The notes under the pieces were generated by a model. That model was not told the DNA's origin, searched no databases, and saw only the letters and a program-made list of their open reading frames with translations. From positions 144,847,734-144,911,733 of the forward strand of contig CM043958.1 in the NCBI GenBank assembly GCA_014529385.2: a stretch of 64,000 nt of DNA, written 5' to 3'. Shown piece by piece: positions 11,991-23,642 of this stretch. The position numbers and the translations under genes are program-made. Numbering within the stretch: the stretch's first letter is position 1; each line of letters opens with the position of its first letter. This DNA is from Adiantum capillus-veneris. Taxonomy: Eukaryota; Streptophyta; Polypodiopsida; Polypodiales; Pteridaceae.

Positions 11991-12412
11991 TTTTTTTAGC
12001 ATAAAATTGGGAATGAGGATGAGAGAGCTCTTGGGCTCAGAATGCAAAGGTTGGGGGCTCGTCGGAGAGATTGCATCGATCACTTTGAGATGATGTGAAT
12101 ATTGTTATTTATTACAAAGGCGGAGAGATTAATTGAAGATAAAACTAGGAGAAAATTCACACAAGAAAAAGACTAGAAAAGCAATAATGGGTGCTAATAT
12201 TCTCGCTAATCAAGTCTACCTAGCCATGGAGGGTAGTGGCCTCATGGGTGTACCAAGGACATGCCCTCACATAGATAGATTATGACTTAATTAGTGAGAG
12301 ATGCAAATAGTTAGGAAGCCAATGGATCGTAACAATGATTAAAACTCTAATAGAGATGCTAACCACTAACACACAAAAGTGTAACAACAAAACCTAGCTA
12401 GCAAACCATGGT

Positions 12413-12424
12413 GCTCTGATACCA
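12413..12424 (-). other. Orphan tRNA-iMet-type primer-binding site
   Basis: GCTCTGATACCA on the + strand is the complement of the TGGTATCAGAGC priming site used by many plant LTR retrotransposons. It is followed after two bases by TTGATGGGAATGGG, a candidate LTR edge at about 12427. The putative LTR is cut after roughly 100 bp by copia integrase sequence, and the rest of that element was not found. Confidence 0.5.
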
Positions 12425-12539
12425 CTTGATGGGAATGGGATCGTGCTAGCTAGGATGGGTGAAAGAGAAACATCGTGCACACAAGTGAGAGTGTGTTGGC
12501 CAAATTATCACTCAAGCGAATTAGGTTCCAAGATCAATT

Positions 12540-13165
12540 AACTTGGACTCATAAACTAGCCTCTCCCCAAAACTCTGGAGGTAAGTCCACCATACATAAC
12601 ATGGCTGTGACTCTCTTTTGCATTGTCTTATTCATACGCTTAACAATGCCATTTTGAGGAAGTGTGTACGGTGCAATAAATTTTCATTCAATGCCTCTCT
12701 TGGTACAAAATTTCTTGAGCACAGTGGAGACGTACTCTTCCCCATTGTCATTGCGCAAAGCCTTCGGCTTCTTGCATGACTAGTTCTCTACCATTGCAAG
12801 GAATTTTTGGAACATAGAAAAACTTCATCTTTCCTCTTCAATAGGTAAGCCCACACCTTCCAAGTAGATTCGTCTATGAATGTTAGAAAATATAACGCCC
12901 CCCCTATAGATTGATCCGGCATAGGCCCACATAGATCACTATGTACCAAGTCGAGAGGATTCCCTAACTTTCTATGAATGGTGGTAGGTAACCCTAGTCT
13001 ATTTGCCATTAATGCAATGCTCACACAAGCTAAAATCAAAACCATTTAGGACAAGTAAGTAGGCCAAACATTGAAGTTGTTTCATTCCTTTTTGACGCAT
13101 ATGACCAAGCTGGGTATGCCACAACTCAGTAGAAGGAATCTTGGCAACATAAATTGAATTTTCTT
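12540..13165 (-). pseudogene. Ty1/copia integrase remnant
   Basis: The minus strand from 13165 reads ELWHTQLGHMRQKG (GAG-pre-integrase, H..LGH). It continues with PLDLVHSDLCGPMP and YFLTFIDEST (core, first catalytic Asp). A second frame has LRNDNGEEY (second Asp) and PYTLPQNGIVKRMN (third position, where the usual Glu of NG..ER reads Lys). Text like LPPEFWGEA then runs out near 12540. Stops and frameshifts separate the pieces. It is the downstream half of a copia pol whose upstream part lies at 14754-15020, beyond a 1.5 kb insertion. Confidence 0.85.
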
Positions 13166-13229
13166 TCTGTCATAATAATCAATATCTAATTCTCCTAAAT
13201 GATTTTCTCATATTAAACTGATCATTTAA

Positions 13230-14747
13230 TGTGGGGAAGTGCCAGGGGAGAAAAAGCTAGAATATTGGTTAAGCTAGCAGACCGGCCACAATAGGGATCC
13301 AAAGGAGGGAAAATAGGGATCCAAAGGGGGGGCCATCTGCAAAAGAGCCATGTGCAACAATGGGATAAAAAGACCCTAAGGTTCAGCCCATTAAGACTTC
13401 CAAAATGCTAAGGTTCCAAAATTCAAAGGTTGTGTCCAAAGGTCAAACCTAGGGGAAATTGGATGCTTTGTGTGTACCAAAAAAGTCTTGGCAATCCCTA
13501 CATGGGAGGGGGCGAGCCCTTCTTCTAGGGGATGAGAGAGAAAGTCACACACATACACGCGGGCTCCCTTTACACAAAGGGAATTAGGGACACATGTCAG
13601 CTCCCTAGCCCAGATGCCCACAAGGTGTGCCCAATTCCTATTGGATAGCCTTGGAGGTGGACCAATGAGAATTAGGCTAGAGTAAATCTAGTTTAATTAA
13701 TTTAAAAACACTTAATAAAAGAACCAATGAGAATTAAGTCTCCTAGAAGACTATTGGGCAATCTCCCAAGGGGTCCAATGAGCATTCAGGAGCCCAATGG
13801 CTTGCCTGATTCCTATTGGCCAGGAGGCAAAGGGGTCCAATGAGAGTTTAATTGAATTATTAATTAACCTAAAGCTCTCACAAAAGGGGAAAGGGGGACA
13901 CATGTCAAAAGGCTATCACTTATGCTGCTTAATGGTGATAGGCTAGCCCTGGGGAGGTCCAATGGGGTGAGAGCAAGAGCATTTAGCAAGAGGGCTCGCC
14001 CAAGAGAGAGGGGGGGCTGATTTTTGCAAGGCATTATCACACACACACACACTCACACAATCTCATGTGTGAAGAAAGAGAAGACTATCTCTTCCCAAGC
14101 TTTAATGGAGAGCTCATCACCTACTCCAAGCTTGTGAGATAGAAGCCTACATCGACACTCTCTTGGCATGTGGATGCAAATCCAACCAAGAGCCAAGCTT
14201 CAATGCATGCTCATCTCCTCTACCAAGCTAATTACTAAGCTAAATCTATGCTAATATGAGTGATTATGTGAGGAGATGTACATCTTTCTCGTAAGATACT
14301 CCTTCTTCCTCTCAATCTACTCTCATACCCTGCTAGCTCTCACCATCTTCGAAGGTGTGTGAGGTCTTGGGTCTGAGAACGGGGATAATTAAAGTTGTGT
14401 TTGTTAAGTGTTTTGCTTAGTGCATGAAGCTTTCATCTTCATTGCACTAGCTAGTCTTGAAGGAACACAAAGAATTGTATTGTACAATGTCTCTCTTGAT
14501 GGGAGAAACCATAATACAAAAGCCTTTTGGAGGGGGGACGGGCTCCATGCAAATCCGGTCCTCAACTGTTGTCAATAGCTTAATTTCTCTCTCTTTTGAA
14601 AGTATTGTTGATGCTATCTAACTAGGTGTTATGCTTTTTGTTGCTCTCTCCACCCAAGCACTCTTGTAATTCTCATTAGGAATCTATTCTAATGAAATGC
14701 CCACTATGTTCATGCTAATTTCCGCTACACACAAGTTATTAGGCCAT
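13230..14747. mobile_element. LTR-like insertion (solo LTR candidate) with TTAA flanks
   Basis: A 1518 bp segment starting TGTGGGGAAG and ending TTAGGCCA (TG...CA). It is flanked by TTAA on both sides (13226-13229 and 14748-14751). Joining the flanks across one TTAA puts the copia PLYVSSMKV text in the same reading frame as ELWHTQLGH, which shows this segment was inserted into a copia pol. There are no inverted termini, so a DNA transposon is less likely. Inside are repeated (G)GTCCAATGAG words and a short CA run. There is no coding domain. Confidence 0.7.
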
Positions 14748-14753
14748 TAAATG

Positions 14754-15020
14754 TTACACTTTCATAGAAGAGACATACAAAGGGTACAATAAGCTAGAAT
14801 TTTGGCCCTTCAATATGACCAAATTTCCCTTGCAAATCACCCGAGAACCATTGCCAAAAACTGTACTATAGCCAAAATCATCAAGCTGATTGACTGACAC
14901 TAAGCTCTTAGTCAATTTTGGCACATGTCTGACACCTTGAAGCATAAATTTGGTGCCATTATGCATACATAACTTCACATTTCTAATTGTGAGTGTTGAA
15001 TGTAAGCCATATAAGGCCAT
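14754..15020 (-). pseudogene. Ty1/copia protease-to-pre-integrase fragment
   Basis: The frame of 88 codons includes VRHVPKLTKSLVSVNQLDD, the conserved copia V.YVP.L..NL.SV.QL signature. It continues through a VICKGN stretch to LLYPLYVSS. This is the segment between the protease and the integrase zinc region. It is interrupted at its 3' end by the 13230-14747 insertion. Upstream (15020-15750) the gag and protease are not recognisable. Confidence 0.85.
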
Positions 15021-15060
15021 CGATGGTGAGCATGCGATGGATGTTGATGTCGAAGAGAAG

Positions 15061-15085
15061 TGTGTGTGTGTGTGTGTGTGTGTGT
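15061..15085. repeat. (GT)n microsatellite
   Basis: A short pure TG run. Confidence 0.9.
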
Positions 15086-15428
15086 ATCATGGAACACACC
15101 TCCATCAATGTCTATCGGCCAAGCCGCAAGCAATCTCAATCTATAGCCATGATGTGCACGCATGTGTGTGGCATGCATAGTCACACCCTTCTCAAGCTTC
15201 TTTGCTTCAGCTTTTCACCCTCACAGTTGTTGTCCCCAGTGCTACAAATCTTGATGGTTTGCCAACACTATTGTAGGAGGCTTCCAACACTGCTTTAATT
15301 TTGGTGTATTAAACCTTGGCATGAATTAAAAAACAACCAACACTAAACTTTCTCTCTTTCTGCTTGTCACTTAAGCGCACCACTGGATGGTGCCAAGTTC
15401 TCTCTCCAATGTCTCTATTATTCCGCTT

Positions 15429-15650
15429 GAATGGTTCACCCGCTTCAAGCTTAGCTCACATGTATGCAATGATTGTCGACTATCAATATCCGCACACAGT
15501 GAGTGGTTCACCCGCTTCAAGCTTAGCTCACATGTATGCAATGATTGTCGACTATCAGTATCTGCACATAGTGAGTGGTTCACCTGCTTCAACCTTAGCT
15601 GCACTAAGATCACCTATATACAGTGATTGTCAACTGTCAATATCCACACA
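15429..15650. repeat. 72 bp tandem repeat, about three copies
   Basis: Units begin at 15429, 15501 and 15573 with GA(A/G)TGGTTCACC(C/T)G. The first two are almost identical; the third is diverged with a small insertion. Because 72 is divisible by three, the array makes repetitive frames on both strands, which I do not regard as genes. Confidence 0.9.
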
Positions 15651-15739
15651 CATAGCCTCAATCCTAATCTCTTAAGCAACCTTAGCACTTCCTTGAGAGG
15701 CTGCACACATCGGGGAAGTTGAGCATCTTCACCAACCTT

Positions 15740-15751
15740 GTTCTGATACCA
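15740..15751 (-). other. Primer-binding-like site with adjacent LTR edge
   Basis: GTTCTGATACCA (+ strand), followed by TTGTGGAGAGGG, is the pattern of a minus-oriented element's primer site abutting its 5' LTR from about 15754. It lies upstream of the minus-strand copia fragments and may be the priming site of that copia element. The far end of the LTR was not found. Confidence 0.45.
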
Positions 15752-15759
15752 CTTGTGGA

Positions 15760-16780
15760 GAGGGAGCGGGAGCAGTGCATAAGTGCATGTGTGCAAGGGA
15801 GAGAGAGAGACAACCATATGGTCTCGATATGGTGGAGCTAAAGTGAGGATTATCCCCTCACTCAATCCCTTATTCTATTGACCATAAACTGAATAAGGTT
15901 AGTTACAGATGGGTTAGTAATGGGCGCTCGACCAGTTGGCCTGAATCCAAACATGAAGGATGACTCTGCTTGTCCTTTTGAAGGCCAACCAAGCTCCCCT
16001 TTTTTCTACACAAATTGGAAGGACACACATCTATATACTCTCGCTTTTTTTAGCAATGCTCACAAATTGTGAGCTATGGATTAATTAACCAAAAAATCAC
16101 ATTACACTCTGATGCAGCCCCTATGCCATGAGATACAATCAGCTCACAAAAAGTTCATAAAACATCACACAAATTTTGGGCTTTTACAAGGAGCCCATAC
16201 CCAATACCACTCATCACCTGGTTGGTAAGGGAGCCACCCTAGCAAATAGAAGCTATGCAAGACCAGGTACAAATCTTACCACCGCAATAGGGGGGGGGGG
16301 GGGGGGGGGGGGGAGCACTCTATCATCATCTGCATGGACTCCGTCAATCATAGAACACCTCGAAAGAGTCGCATCTGAGCGATCACAAGGGCATCCATAG
16401 GCTATAAATCGCGATCTTGCCCCTGCTCCCAAAAAAGGAAACTAATACTATGACCTTGCCCTTGGAGCATGCCAAAAAGAGGGTTATTAAAGCAAATATT
16501 TAAACAACTTAGAGCTCTATGACTCTACTACACATTGTATACATATCTAGGCATTGTTGGTAGAGAACTCTTTCACCTGCCTTAGTCCATGAGAGACAGA
16601 GGTAATGGTCTCTTGTGATTGATGACTAGGGTTCTCAATCAATGAGAGATACTTGGGTGGGTTCACAATGGGTTTGGAGAAAGATGTGATTCTCTTCCCT
16701 AATGGAAGCATGAGCACACACATAAGGACACGTGCTACTATCAACATAAAGAGAAATAAAAATTTCCCAAGTAGCTAGAC
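15760..16780. other. Intergenic with a 24-base G run
   Basis: The only notable feature is a run of 24 G at 16290-16313. The rest holds no supported gene or repeat, apart from a possible LTR body continuing from 15754. Confidence 0.5.
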
Positions 16781-16782
16781 TT

Positions 16783-17167
16783 CCTCCTTGTGAAGATGCA
16801 CTCAAGAAGTATTATATAGAGTGTCACAAAATTGCGAGAATTTTGAACCATTTTCTTGAAATTTTTAACCGACTTTTCTTCCTTTTATGAAGGTTTGAAA
16901 CATGCTAAACTACTTTTGCATTATGGCTCTAGGCTGCAATAATGCAAACCTTGCCCAAAGAGTGTCTCCTACACCCTCCTTGTGAAGATGCACTCAAGAA
17001 GTATTATATAGAGTTCCACAAAAGTGCAAGATGTTCAAACTATTTTCTTGAATTGCTTTAGTGACTTTTCTTCCTTTTATCAAGGTTTGAAACATGCTAA
17101 ACTAGTTTTGCATTTGGCTCCAGGCTGCACTAATGCAAACCTTTCCCAAACAATGCCTCCTACACCC
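16783..17167. repeat. Tandem duplication of about 192 bp
   Basis: Two diverged units start at 16783 and 16975 with CCTCCTTGTGAAGATGCACT. They share GTATTATATAGAGT, then CTTTTCTTCCTTTTAT, then GGCTGCA.TAATGCAAACC, each ending near ACACCCT. Indels and substitutions show that it is old. Confidence 0.85.
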
Positions 17168-18929
17168 TTTACAATGTTGCCCTATTTGAGCCAAGGCTCA
17201 TGCATAACATCACACATTAACATGTGTGGTTAATGTGCATCTGTGCGCGCGCACGTGCACGTGCACACACATACACATCAATGAGCAGAAAAGAGTGTGA
17301 TCCCACACTCATGGAACTCGACTTCCCTTAAAGTGTGAAACACCTCTAATGGGTTGGCTAACCAACAACATTCTTGGAAACTAACTCCTTAGAGATATAT
17401 ATAAACAATGGTTTTATGATTGCTCCTTCCATGATGACTGGCACGAGTGAAAATTTTCATAATTCTACTCTCTTGAACCAAGAAGCCAAAAAGTCTTATT
17501 TTATTTATTGAGATAAGGAGCCACCCTGTCTCAAAATCTATAGTACCATCATGTAATCTTACTTGCGTGATCAAAGATTCTTAATGTACATAGGGTTCTC
17601 GAGTTGAAGAGAGCTCATATTTCACATCAATGATTTTAGCATAATTATTTTCGAGGCAAATTCAATCACTCTCAGTGAAAGTTGAGCTCTAACATCAATG
17701 GAACGCTATGGCTACCTCTCCATACATGCAAACTATTCATGTGATTTGGGAGTGAGAATTTCATTACCCACATGTATCTCTCGTGACCTAACATGCTAAA
17801 CATAAGTCATTCTTCTGTCGTGTTATGGTACCGAATTTGTTTACTAGAGGCAGTGATCATGTACGCTACATTTGGTTATCAATAGGGACAATTGCGTATC
17901 GCAAGTCGCACAGTTTCAAGTTGGTCAATAACATTGGAAACAATTGGTCTCAGTGTTTGCAAGAGCATATGAATTTGCATACATGTACTCACAACTCCGG
18001 TACGTGAAGAAAGCATACTAATGTTTGTATGCAAACATGGACTTAATGTTGTGTTGGTGGATGGGATGAATCCTTTACCATACTTGCATGGACGGTAAGG
18101 ATGCCATGAATGCACGTGCGCACGCGCGTGCGCGCACACACACACACACATGTCTCTGTGAAGTAAGGTGTGTGTATAAAAGTGAAATGTATATATGTTT
18201 ACAAGGTAGATCTAGGCATCAATCGTAGGAATACTTGCAAACTAGCGACATTAGGAATCGTTGGAGATATGTTCTTTAGGAGGGGCCCACAAGAGGAGGG
18301 GGTAACTTTTTAGGGATACCCCCCTTCACCTCAAGTTAGTGCACCAAAAAAAGGTGCAATTTCACATCTGTGTGTAAGAGAATTTCTATCGCATCAAACA
18401 AATAAAAGCTTATCTTACGATTACCCGATGTGTTTGGGGGTACCTTAGCAAGTAGCCAAGCAAAAGGGAGCTTGACAACATTGTGACAACCCAATATGTT
18501 CCATATGCATGTACATGCATGAAAAGAGACATACGAATCGTATACAAGTATATTCACATACTTCCATATGTGAGTAGAGTAAAATACACTATGGTTTAAT
18601 AAATGGATGAGTAGATTCTTGTCGTATCGAGTAGGATTGCCAAAAACTTTTATTTTCTAAACAAACTCTCTCCAAGTTCTTGCGACAAAATTCAAAGATT
18701 TATTGGTTTTTACACTAAAACTTTGTGAAATTTTATCGGATTTCTTCAAGGCAACCGGCGGAAAATACAAAGACACGTGTATGTATGTAAGGGGAGAATA
18801 TGCATCTATACTAAGGATAAAGGGGGAGGGAATTCCGGGTCTCCCCCCCCCCCCCCCCCCTCTCCAATGCCACGCGTCGAACCTCCTTCAAGCGATGGGT
18901 GTGGCCTGCAGCTCCGGGAGCACAGTGAC

Positions 18930-18984
<55 letters not shown>

Positions 18985-19500
18985 AAAGCCGTCGGTTGTA
19001 GGGTAGAAGTCCCCATTTAGAGACGACGAAATTGGAGGGGCAATTGCGCACGATTTGTTGGTCCATTTTGATTGGCCATGGGCTCGGCTGATAGCCAGTG
19101 AGTTGGGGCATCTGTAGCAAAAGGTGTCATCGTCGGCAATGGCTTGTAGCAAAAGCGGCATAGGCATCTTTGTTTTCCTGTGTAACAAAAGTGCGCTCTG
19201 ATAAGGGACCTTCCATGGGGGTATTTAGAGCCAAAGGCTCCAGCAAGGATCGAACCCCCTCATGGACCAACCACAAAAGAGCACGTCGACAGTCCGCTAC
19301 CAAGAACTCAAACTGCACTGTTCTACTTCTGGCGCAGCTATTGCATTATTTATTGGGGTACGACTGGCTCTAAAGAGGGGCCCGGCTTTTTACTGGTACA
19401 CTTACCCTACTAGTAGGTAAATAAAATACATTGTTAACCGTAGATTCTTGCCACACACAATTCCTCCGACACATGCTTGTACAGTCTGAGCTACTATATT
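17168..19500. other. Intergenic upstream of CLSY locus
   Basis: No gene is supported. It contains alternating purine-pyrimidine tracts (about 17243-17275 and 18110-18150), an 18-base C run (18843-18860) and a (GA)n tract (18932-18980). The distal promoter of the CLSY locus would lie at the right edge. Confidence 0.4.
18932..18980. repeat. (GA)n microsatellite
   Basis: A pure GA run, about 0.6 kb upstream of the candidate CLSY first exon. Confidence 0.96.
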
Positions 19501-19559
19501 TACATGCACGGATGAACAGTGCCGTTAAGTACGAGTTTTAATAAGAAGATCGCGTAATT

Positions 19560-19717
19560 GGGTCGATGGAGCTTGGACTCGACTCCCCCGATTATGGGGC
19601 AGATGCCAGCCTTCCTTTCACTCGTCAACTCACGACACACCTCCTCCTCCTCCTCCTCTTCTCTTTCATGAGCAGGCTGATCGCGCCCTGGCGAACACAA
19701 ACGCGCGCGCCCGCACG

Positions 19718-19757
<40 letters not shown>

Positions 19758-19804
19758 CATCCAGCCAGCCCTCCTCTCTAGCTTCCATCACCGTGGCCCT
19801 TCAG
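19560..19804 (+). other. CLSY: Candidate 5' untranslated first exon of CLSY
   Basis: A pyrimidine-rich segment with (CTC)n and a CG/CA tract (19703-19751) ends in CCCTTCAG directly before GTATGTTTTCCTTC, a good splice donor at 19805. What follows is T-rich, as plant first introns are. The next recognisable acceptor leading to the CLSY ATG is at 38939. The assignment to CLSY is inference from position and splice signals, and the start is arbitrary. It could belong to another transcript. Confidence 0.35.
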
Positions 19805-19939
19805 GTATGTTTTCCTTCTTGGATCGAGTTTTTCATGACACTTTGCGCCAGCCTCAACTGGAAAACGCCAAAACCCGCCTTTGCTTCGCACATGGGAAAT
19901 GAATGTTAATCTGGTGTTATGCGATGTGTGTGTGTGGTG

Positions 19940-19983
<44 letters not shown>

Positions 19984-21119
19984 AATTTCTGGTGGTGTTG
20001 CTATTATGGGATACTTAGTGTTGCCCCTTGTTGTTGGATGTGTATTCCCAACTGAATAGCTGCCGCACTTCATTTAAATTCCATTGACAGGACTCTATTG
20101 CAGTGCATAGGAGCTGTTTTGGCCAATTACACCACCTGTAACAAGTGGATTGTAGTCTAGCGATGCCTTGCAGGATAATTTAAAGTTGTCTGTTTATATT
20201 CTACTCTACTGGCAATGGTAATTAGTTTGAATTGGTTTCCTTGATGGCTTCTTCACTCCTGGGGTACCTGTCTTGTTAGAGGTTAGCACGGATCCATCTG
20301 TATCGTAGAGTTGATGGAGTGTGCTACTTCTTGTTCTTTCAAGATTGTAGATTCAATGTCTTGCTTCAACTGGTGTTACAATGCTCTGCCTCGACAGCTC
20401 AGGGTTGCTTTTGCATACTCCATTGCCGCTTGCTGGTTGATGGTTTGAAGTTTGTATGGTCTACATTTTTATCGATCATCATCTCCTGTTTAGTCCATTT
20501 TGTTCCCTTGACTGCACTTTTTACCCTCTTTAGGAGTCCGAGGATCTACAGGAAAGTTTTTCACTTTTGAACCTTTACTCTTCTTACATTCTCAAATATT
20601 TGAATGCATGCATATAGTAGTGGCCAGCTCAATGTGAATAAGCAACATTTTTGAGAGGAACCTATGAATTGATGGGATCCTTTGTTAGCTATCTTGTACC
20701 ATCATCACACTTGGGCATAAATCCTAGGTAGCTTTACCCACATCTATATTGGTGTGGGTTAGTGGTGTAGGACATGAGTCCTTTATGGTAGGCTTATTGT
20801 CCGTGTACTGTTGGCTTTCAGGCCTGGAAATGAGGCTATATTGCCTCTATGGAGGTAGCATAATATCGATTTATTATTATGATGCCTGTTCGCGTGCGCT
20901 GTGTTGTGGATCGTGTTGAGTTAAGTGCAATTAGCCACCTCGCTTTTAAAACTGAAATGTGTAAGCCACAAAATGATTGCTAACCAAGAAAACAACTTGA
21001 AAACGGGACACGAGATGAGGGATACAAGAAAACGTAGCACCTAATGATCATTGGGACTCAAAATGGATTGCTTGTGTTGTGTGAATAGTAGGATGCACTT
21101 GTTGAAGTTTTGGAGGTCC

Positions 21120-21345
21120 CCTGTCTAGAGCTGATTCGACGGTTCTTGGTTAAATTCAAGAACCATCCGCATTAGATGCGAAGTGGATGGAGTAGGAGGA
21201 CCTAGCAGATACTCCTCAGATTTTGGAACTTTACCTTGAAGCATTCGGTTTAGCATCGTCTACTCCGATAGAACCCGGACTCAGCATGTTGAATCTGGTG
21301 CAGCGGGTTTGCCTAAGAGGGGAGTCACTCCTCTCCTTTGTCAAC
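21120..21345 (+). pseudogene. D integrase chromodomain end
   Basis: The + strand from 21138 matches, with frame breaks, the chromodomain ends of elements A (23643-23909) and B (27468-27824). It carries RFLVKFKN, then text corresponding to the acidic EED..TPQIVKLYL tail, then the untranslated GAGTCACTCCTCT word shared by all three. It is a dead fragment. Confidence 0.7.
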
Positions 21346-22024
21346 CATAGTTACCTAGAACGCGGAACGGGAACGGTGACTTGTTCCCCGCGGAACGGGG
21401 GAACGTCCGAGGGGTCCGGAACGGGAACGGCGCGGAACGGAAGGCATAAAAAACATCCAAATAACGCAATTTTTAGCTCTATTTGTCTAAATACAAGTAG
21501 TATGAGGCCATGGATTATGTGAGAAAGAGGGGGAGACGGAGAAGAAGAGAGCTTGAGCCTCGAGCCTCGTAGACTTAAAAGTTGAGACAACTCGAGAGAT
21601 TCTCGAATCTTCAATGGCAAATGTGTTTCATGTAGGCTTGACTCCTTAAGAGCTTGAGAGAGAAAGACCGGTAGGAAGAGGGAGAGGTAGGAAGAGATCT
21701 TGAGAGACTCCGAGAGAAAGACTTGAGAGAGGGAGCTTGAGACTCGAGAGAGGGAGCTTGAGATAGTAGATACATAATGGAAACCTTGTGCATTGTTACT
21801 TGTGAAGGTAAGGGAGGGGGTGCATTTTATGATGGGGAGCTGAAAATTCTGTCCCCAAATTTTGGTCATTTTTTATTACTGCCCAACCGTTCTGGGCGTT
21901 TCGAGTTGCTCCGGTTGCCTCGTTCGGGTTTGGCCAGGTTGTTTGGAATGGCCAGCCGTTTCGAGTCCCCGGAACGTTGTTCCGGCGTTCCATAGCCCTA
22001 GAATCCCGTTCCTTGGTAACTATG
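21346..22024. mobile_element. hAT-type MITE, 679 bp
   Basis: A terminal inverted repeat CATAGTTACC begins at 21346 and its complement GGTAACTATG ends at 22024. The element is flanked by an exact 8 bp duplication TTGTCAAC (21338-21345 and 22025-22032), the size made by hAT transposases. Removing one copy restores the 3' untranslated sequence shared with elements A and B. The subterminal regions are packed with GGAACG/CGTTCC words on both sides, as in hAT transposase-binding arrays. No transposase is encoded. Confidence 0.9.
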
Positions 22025-22412
22025 TTGTCAACAGATTACCTCGATTGAATAAGGTCACTCATGTCCCCTTTGGGTTTCAGAGATATTGATAGGCTGACAA
22101 TATTCTGCTGTATAACTTCATGCAATAGAATTCCCAAAATTGAACATGAATGATCTGTACTCTTTCATCTGACTTGTTTGAGTGCAGGAATTGAAAGACG
22201 AAATGACTGCAGCATTTCGGTCTCATAAATCTCTATAGACATGATCGCAATAAGGATTAGTTAATCCGGCATCAGTGAGGTCCGGGATGGATCTAGATGC
22301 GGTTACTAAATACGTTGTTGGCAGTCATGGTCTGAGATTTGGAATGAATTTTTTTGTGATTTGTCATGTAATGTCTTGTGATGTCATGTCATCTTTGTAC
22401 AAGTGGGGTACG

Positions 22413-23054
22413 TGTAACAGACTTGGACACTCCAAGTCAAGAATCAATCACGACAGCACCAAATAACCACTTCAAAACAATTCACAGATCACAATAGATT
22501 TGCACTGGTCCGCAGGCGGAGTTCCGTGCCTAGAGATATTGGCCCCAAAGACTGGCGTCCCTTTCGGTATTTCTTTATGTATTAATCAATGATCAATGTA
22601 CAAGAGAGCGGTTAGGGTTTCACTCTCAGACTCTGCGTCCAGATGCTCTGCAGAGTGAGCCCTAAACCTCTTATTTAAAGTTTACAAGGGATGCCCAAAA
22701 GCAGAGCCCCAAAAGCTTCCAAAATAAAAGCAAAGTGTTCTCTCTCTATCTCACACAAACTCTTCTGAGTTTTGTAAAATAAAGCAATCAATTCTCTCTC
22801 TCTCTCTCCTTGTCCATGCGTAGAGAAAAAGCAACAAACTGCCGTCGCTGGAAGGTTGAAAAAGCGTTGAAAAATTTGGAAATCCATACTGCTGCCACGT
22901 GGCATTTTTGCCGCCAGTTTTAGGGTTTCAGCCAGCAGTTAGGGTTAGGGTTTCCAAAAATTAGGGTTTTTGTAGATTAGGGTTTTTGGCAAAAATTAGG
23001 GTTTGCAGGTTTTAGGGTTTCTGCTCTCGATAGGCACGTCATCACTTTGTAACA
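22413..23054 (-). repeat. 3' LTR of element A
   Basis: It starts TGTAACAGACTTGGACACTC (+ strand view) and ends CATCACTTTGTAACA. It has seven AGGGTT words (22921-23028), a TTATTTAAAG TATA-like block and the conserved GGCCCCAAAGACTGGCG block found in the LTRs of B, D and E. Confidence 0.9.
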
Positions 23055-23642
23055 TACCCCCCTCTTGAAAGCATTGTAATCACCCTCGATTACGCCTGCA
23101 AAATAGACAAAGGTCATAAACTGTCTTAGCAGACACTGACTGTTAGTACCTACGTACTAGGAACACACATCTAGCACATGTACCAATCGACAGTCACATC
23201 ACATGACATCACAGGACATCACTAGACATCACAGAACATCACATGACATTCAATATTCATTCGGATTTTAGATCATGATTTTTGGGCAATGTAGCTAGCA
23301 ATCGCATCTAGATCCAATCGGGACCTCATCGATGTCCGGTTGACTAACCCCTATTGCGACCATGTCTATTCGAGATCAATTAGACCAAAATGCTGCAGTC
23401 ATTTAGTCTATCAGTTCTTGCACTTAAAAGAAGTCAAGAACAAATCAGTATCATAATCAGGAATTCCATTTCATAACGTCATCCAGCAGAATACTGTCAG
23501 CTCTCAGTATCCTTGAAGCTCAGTGACTTTAGTATCAAAATCAAGGGATCTGTTGACAAAGGAGCGGAGTGACTCCTCTCTTGTGCATCCCATTACACTA
23601 GATCTCTGGCCAAGCTGAATTCTGGGTTCCGTTTGGAATAGA

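Noticed and set aside
13230-14747. piggyBac-type transposon for the TTAA-flanked insertion
   Set aside because: No terminal inverted repeat and no transposase. TG...CA ends favour an LTR, although TTAA alone cannot exclude it.
16176-16400. 74-codon frame across the poly-G run
   Set aside because: Its glycine stretch is only the homopolymer and nothing else supports coding.
23160-23255. Repeated CACATGACATCACAGGACATCA words as a CRISPR-like array
   Set aside because: They are short degenerate ATCAC.(G)GACATCA repeats in the 3' untranslated region of a plant retrotransposon, with no spacers. The same words recur in B (27005-27060).
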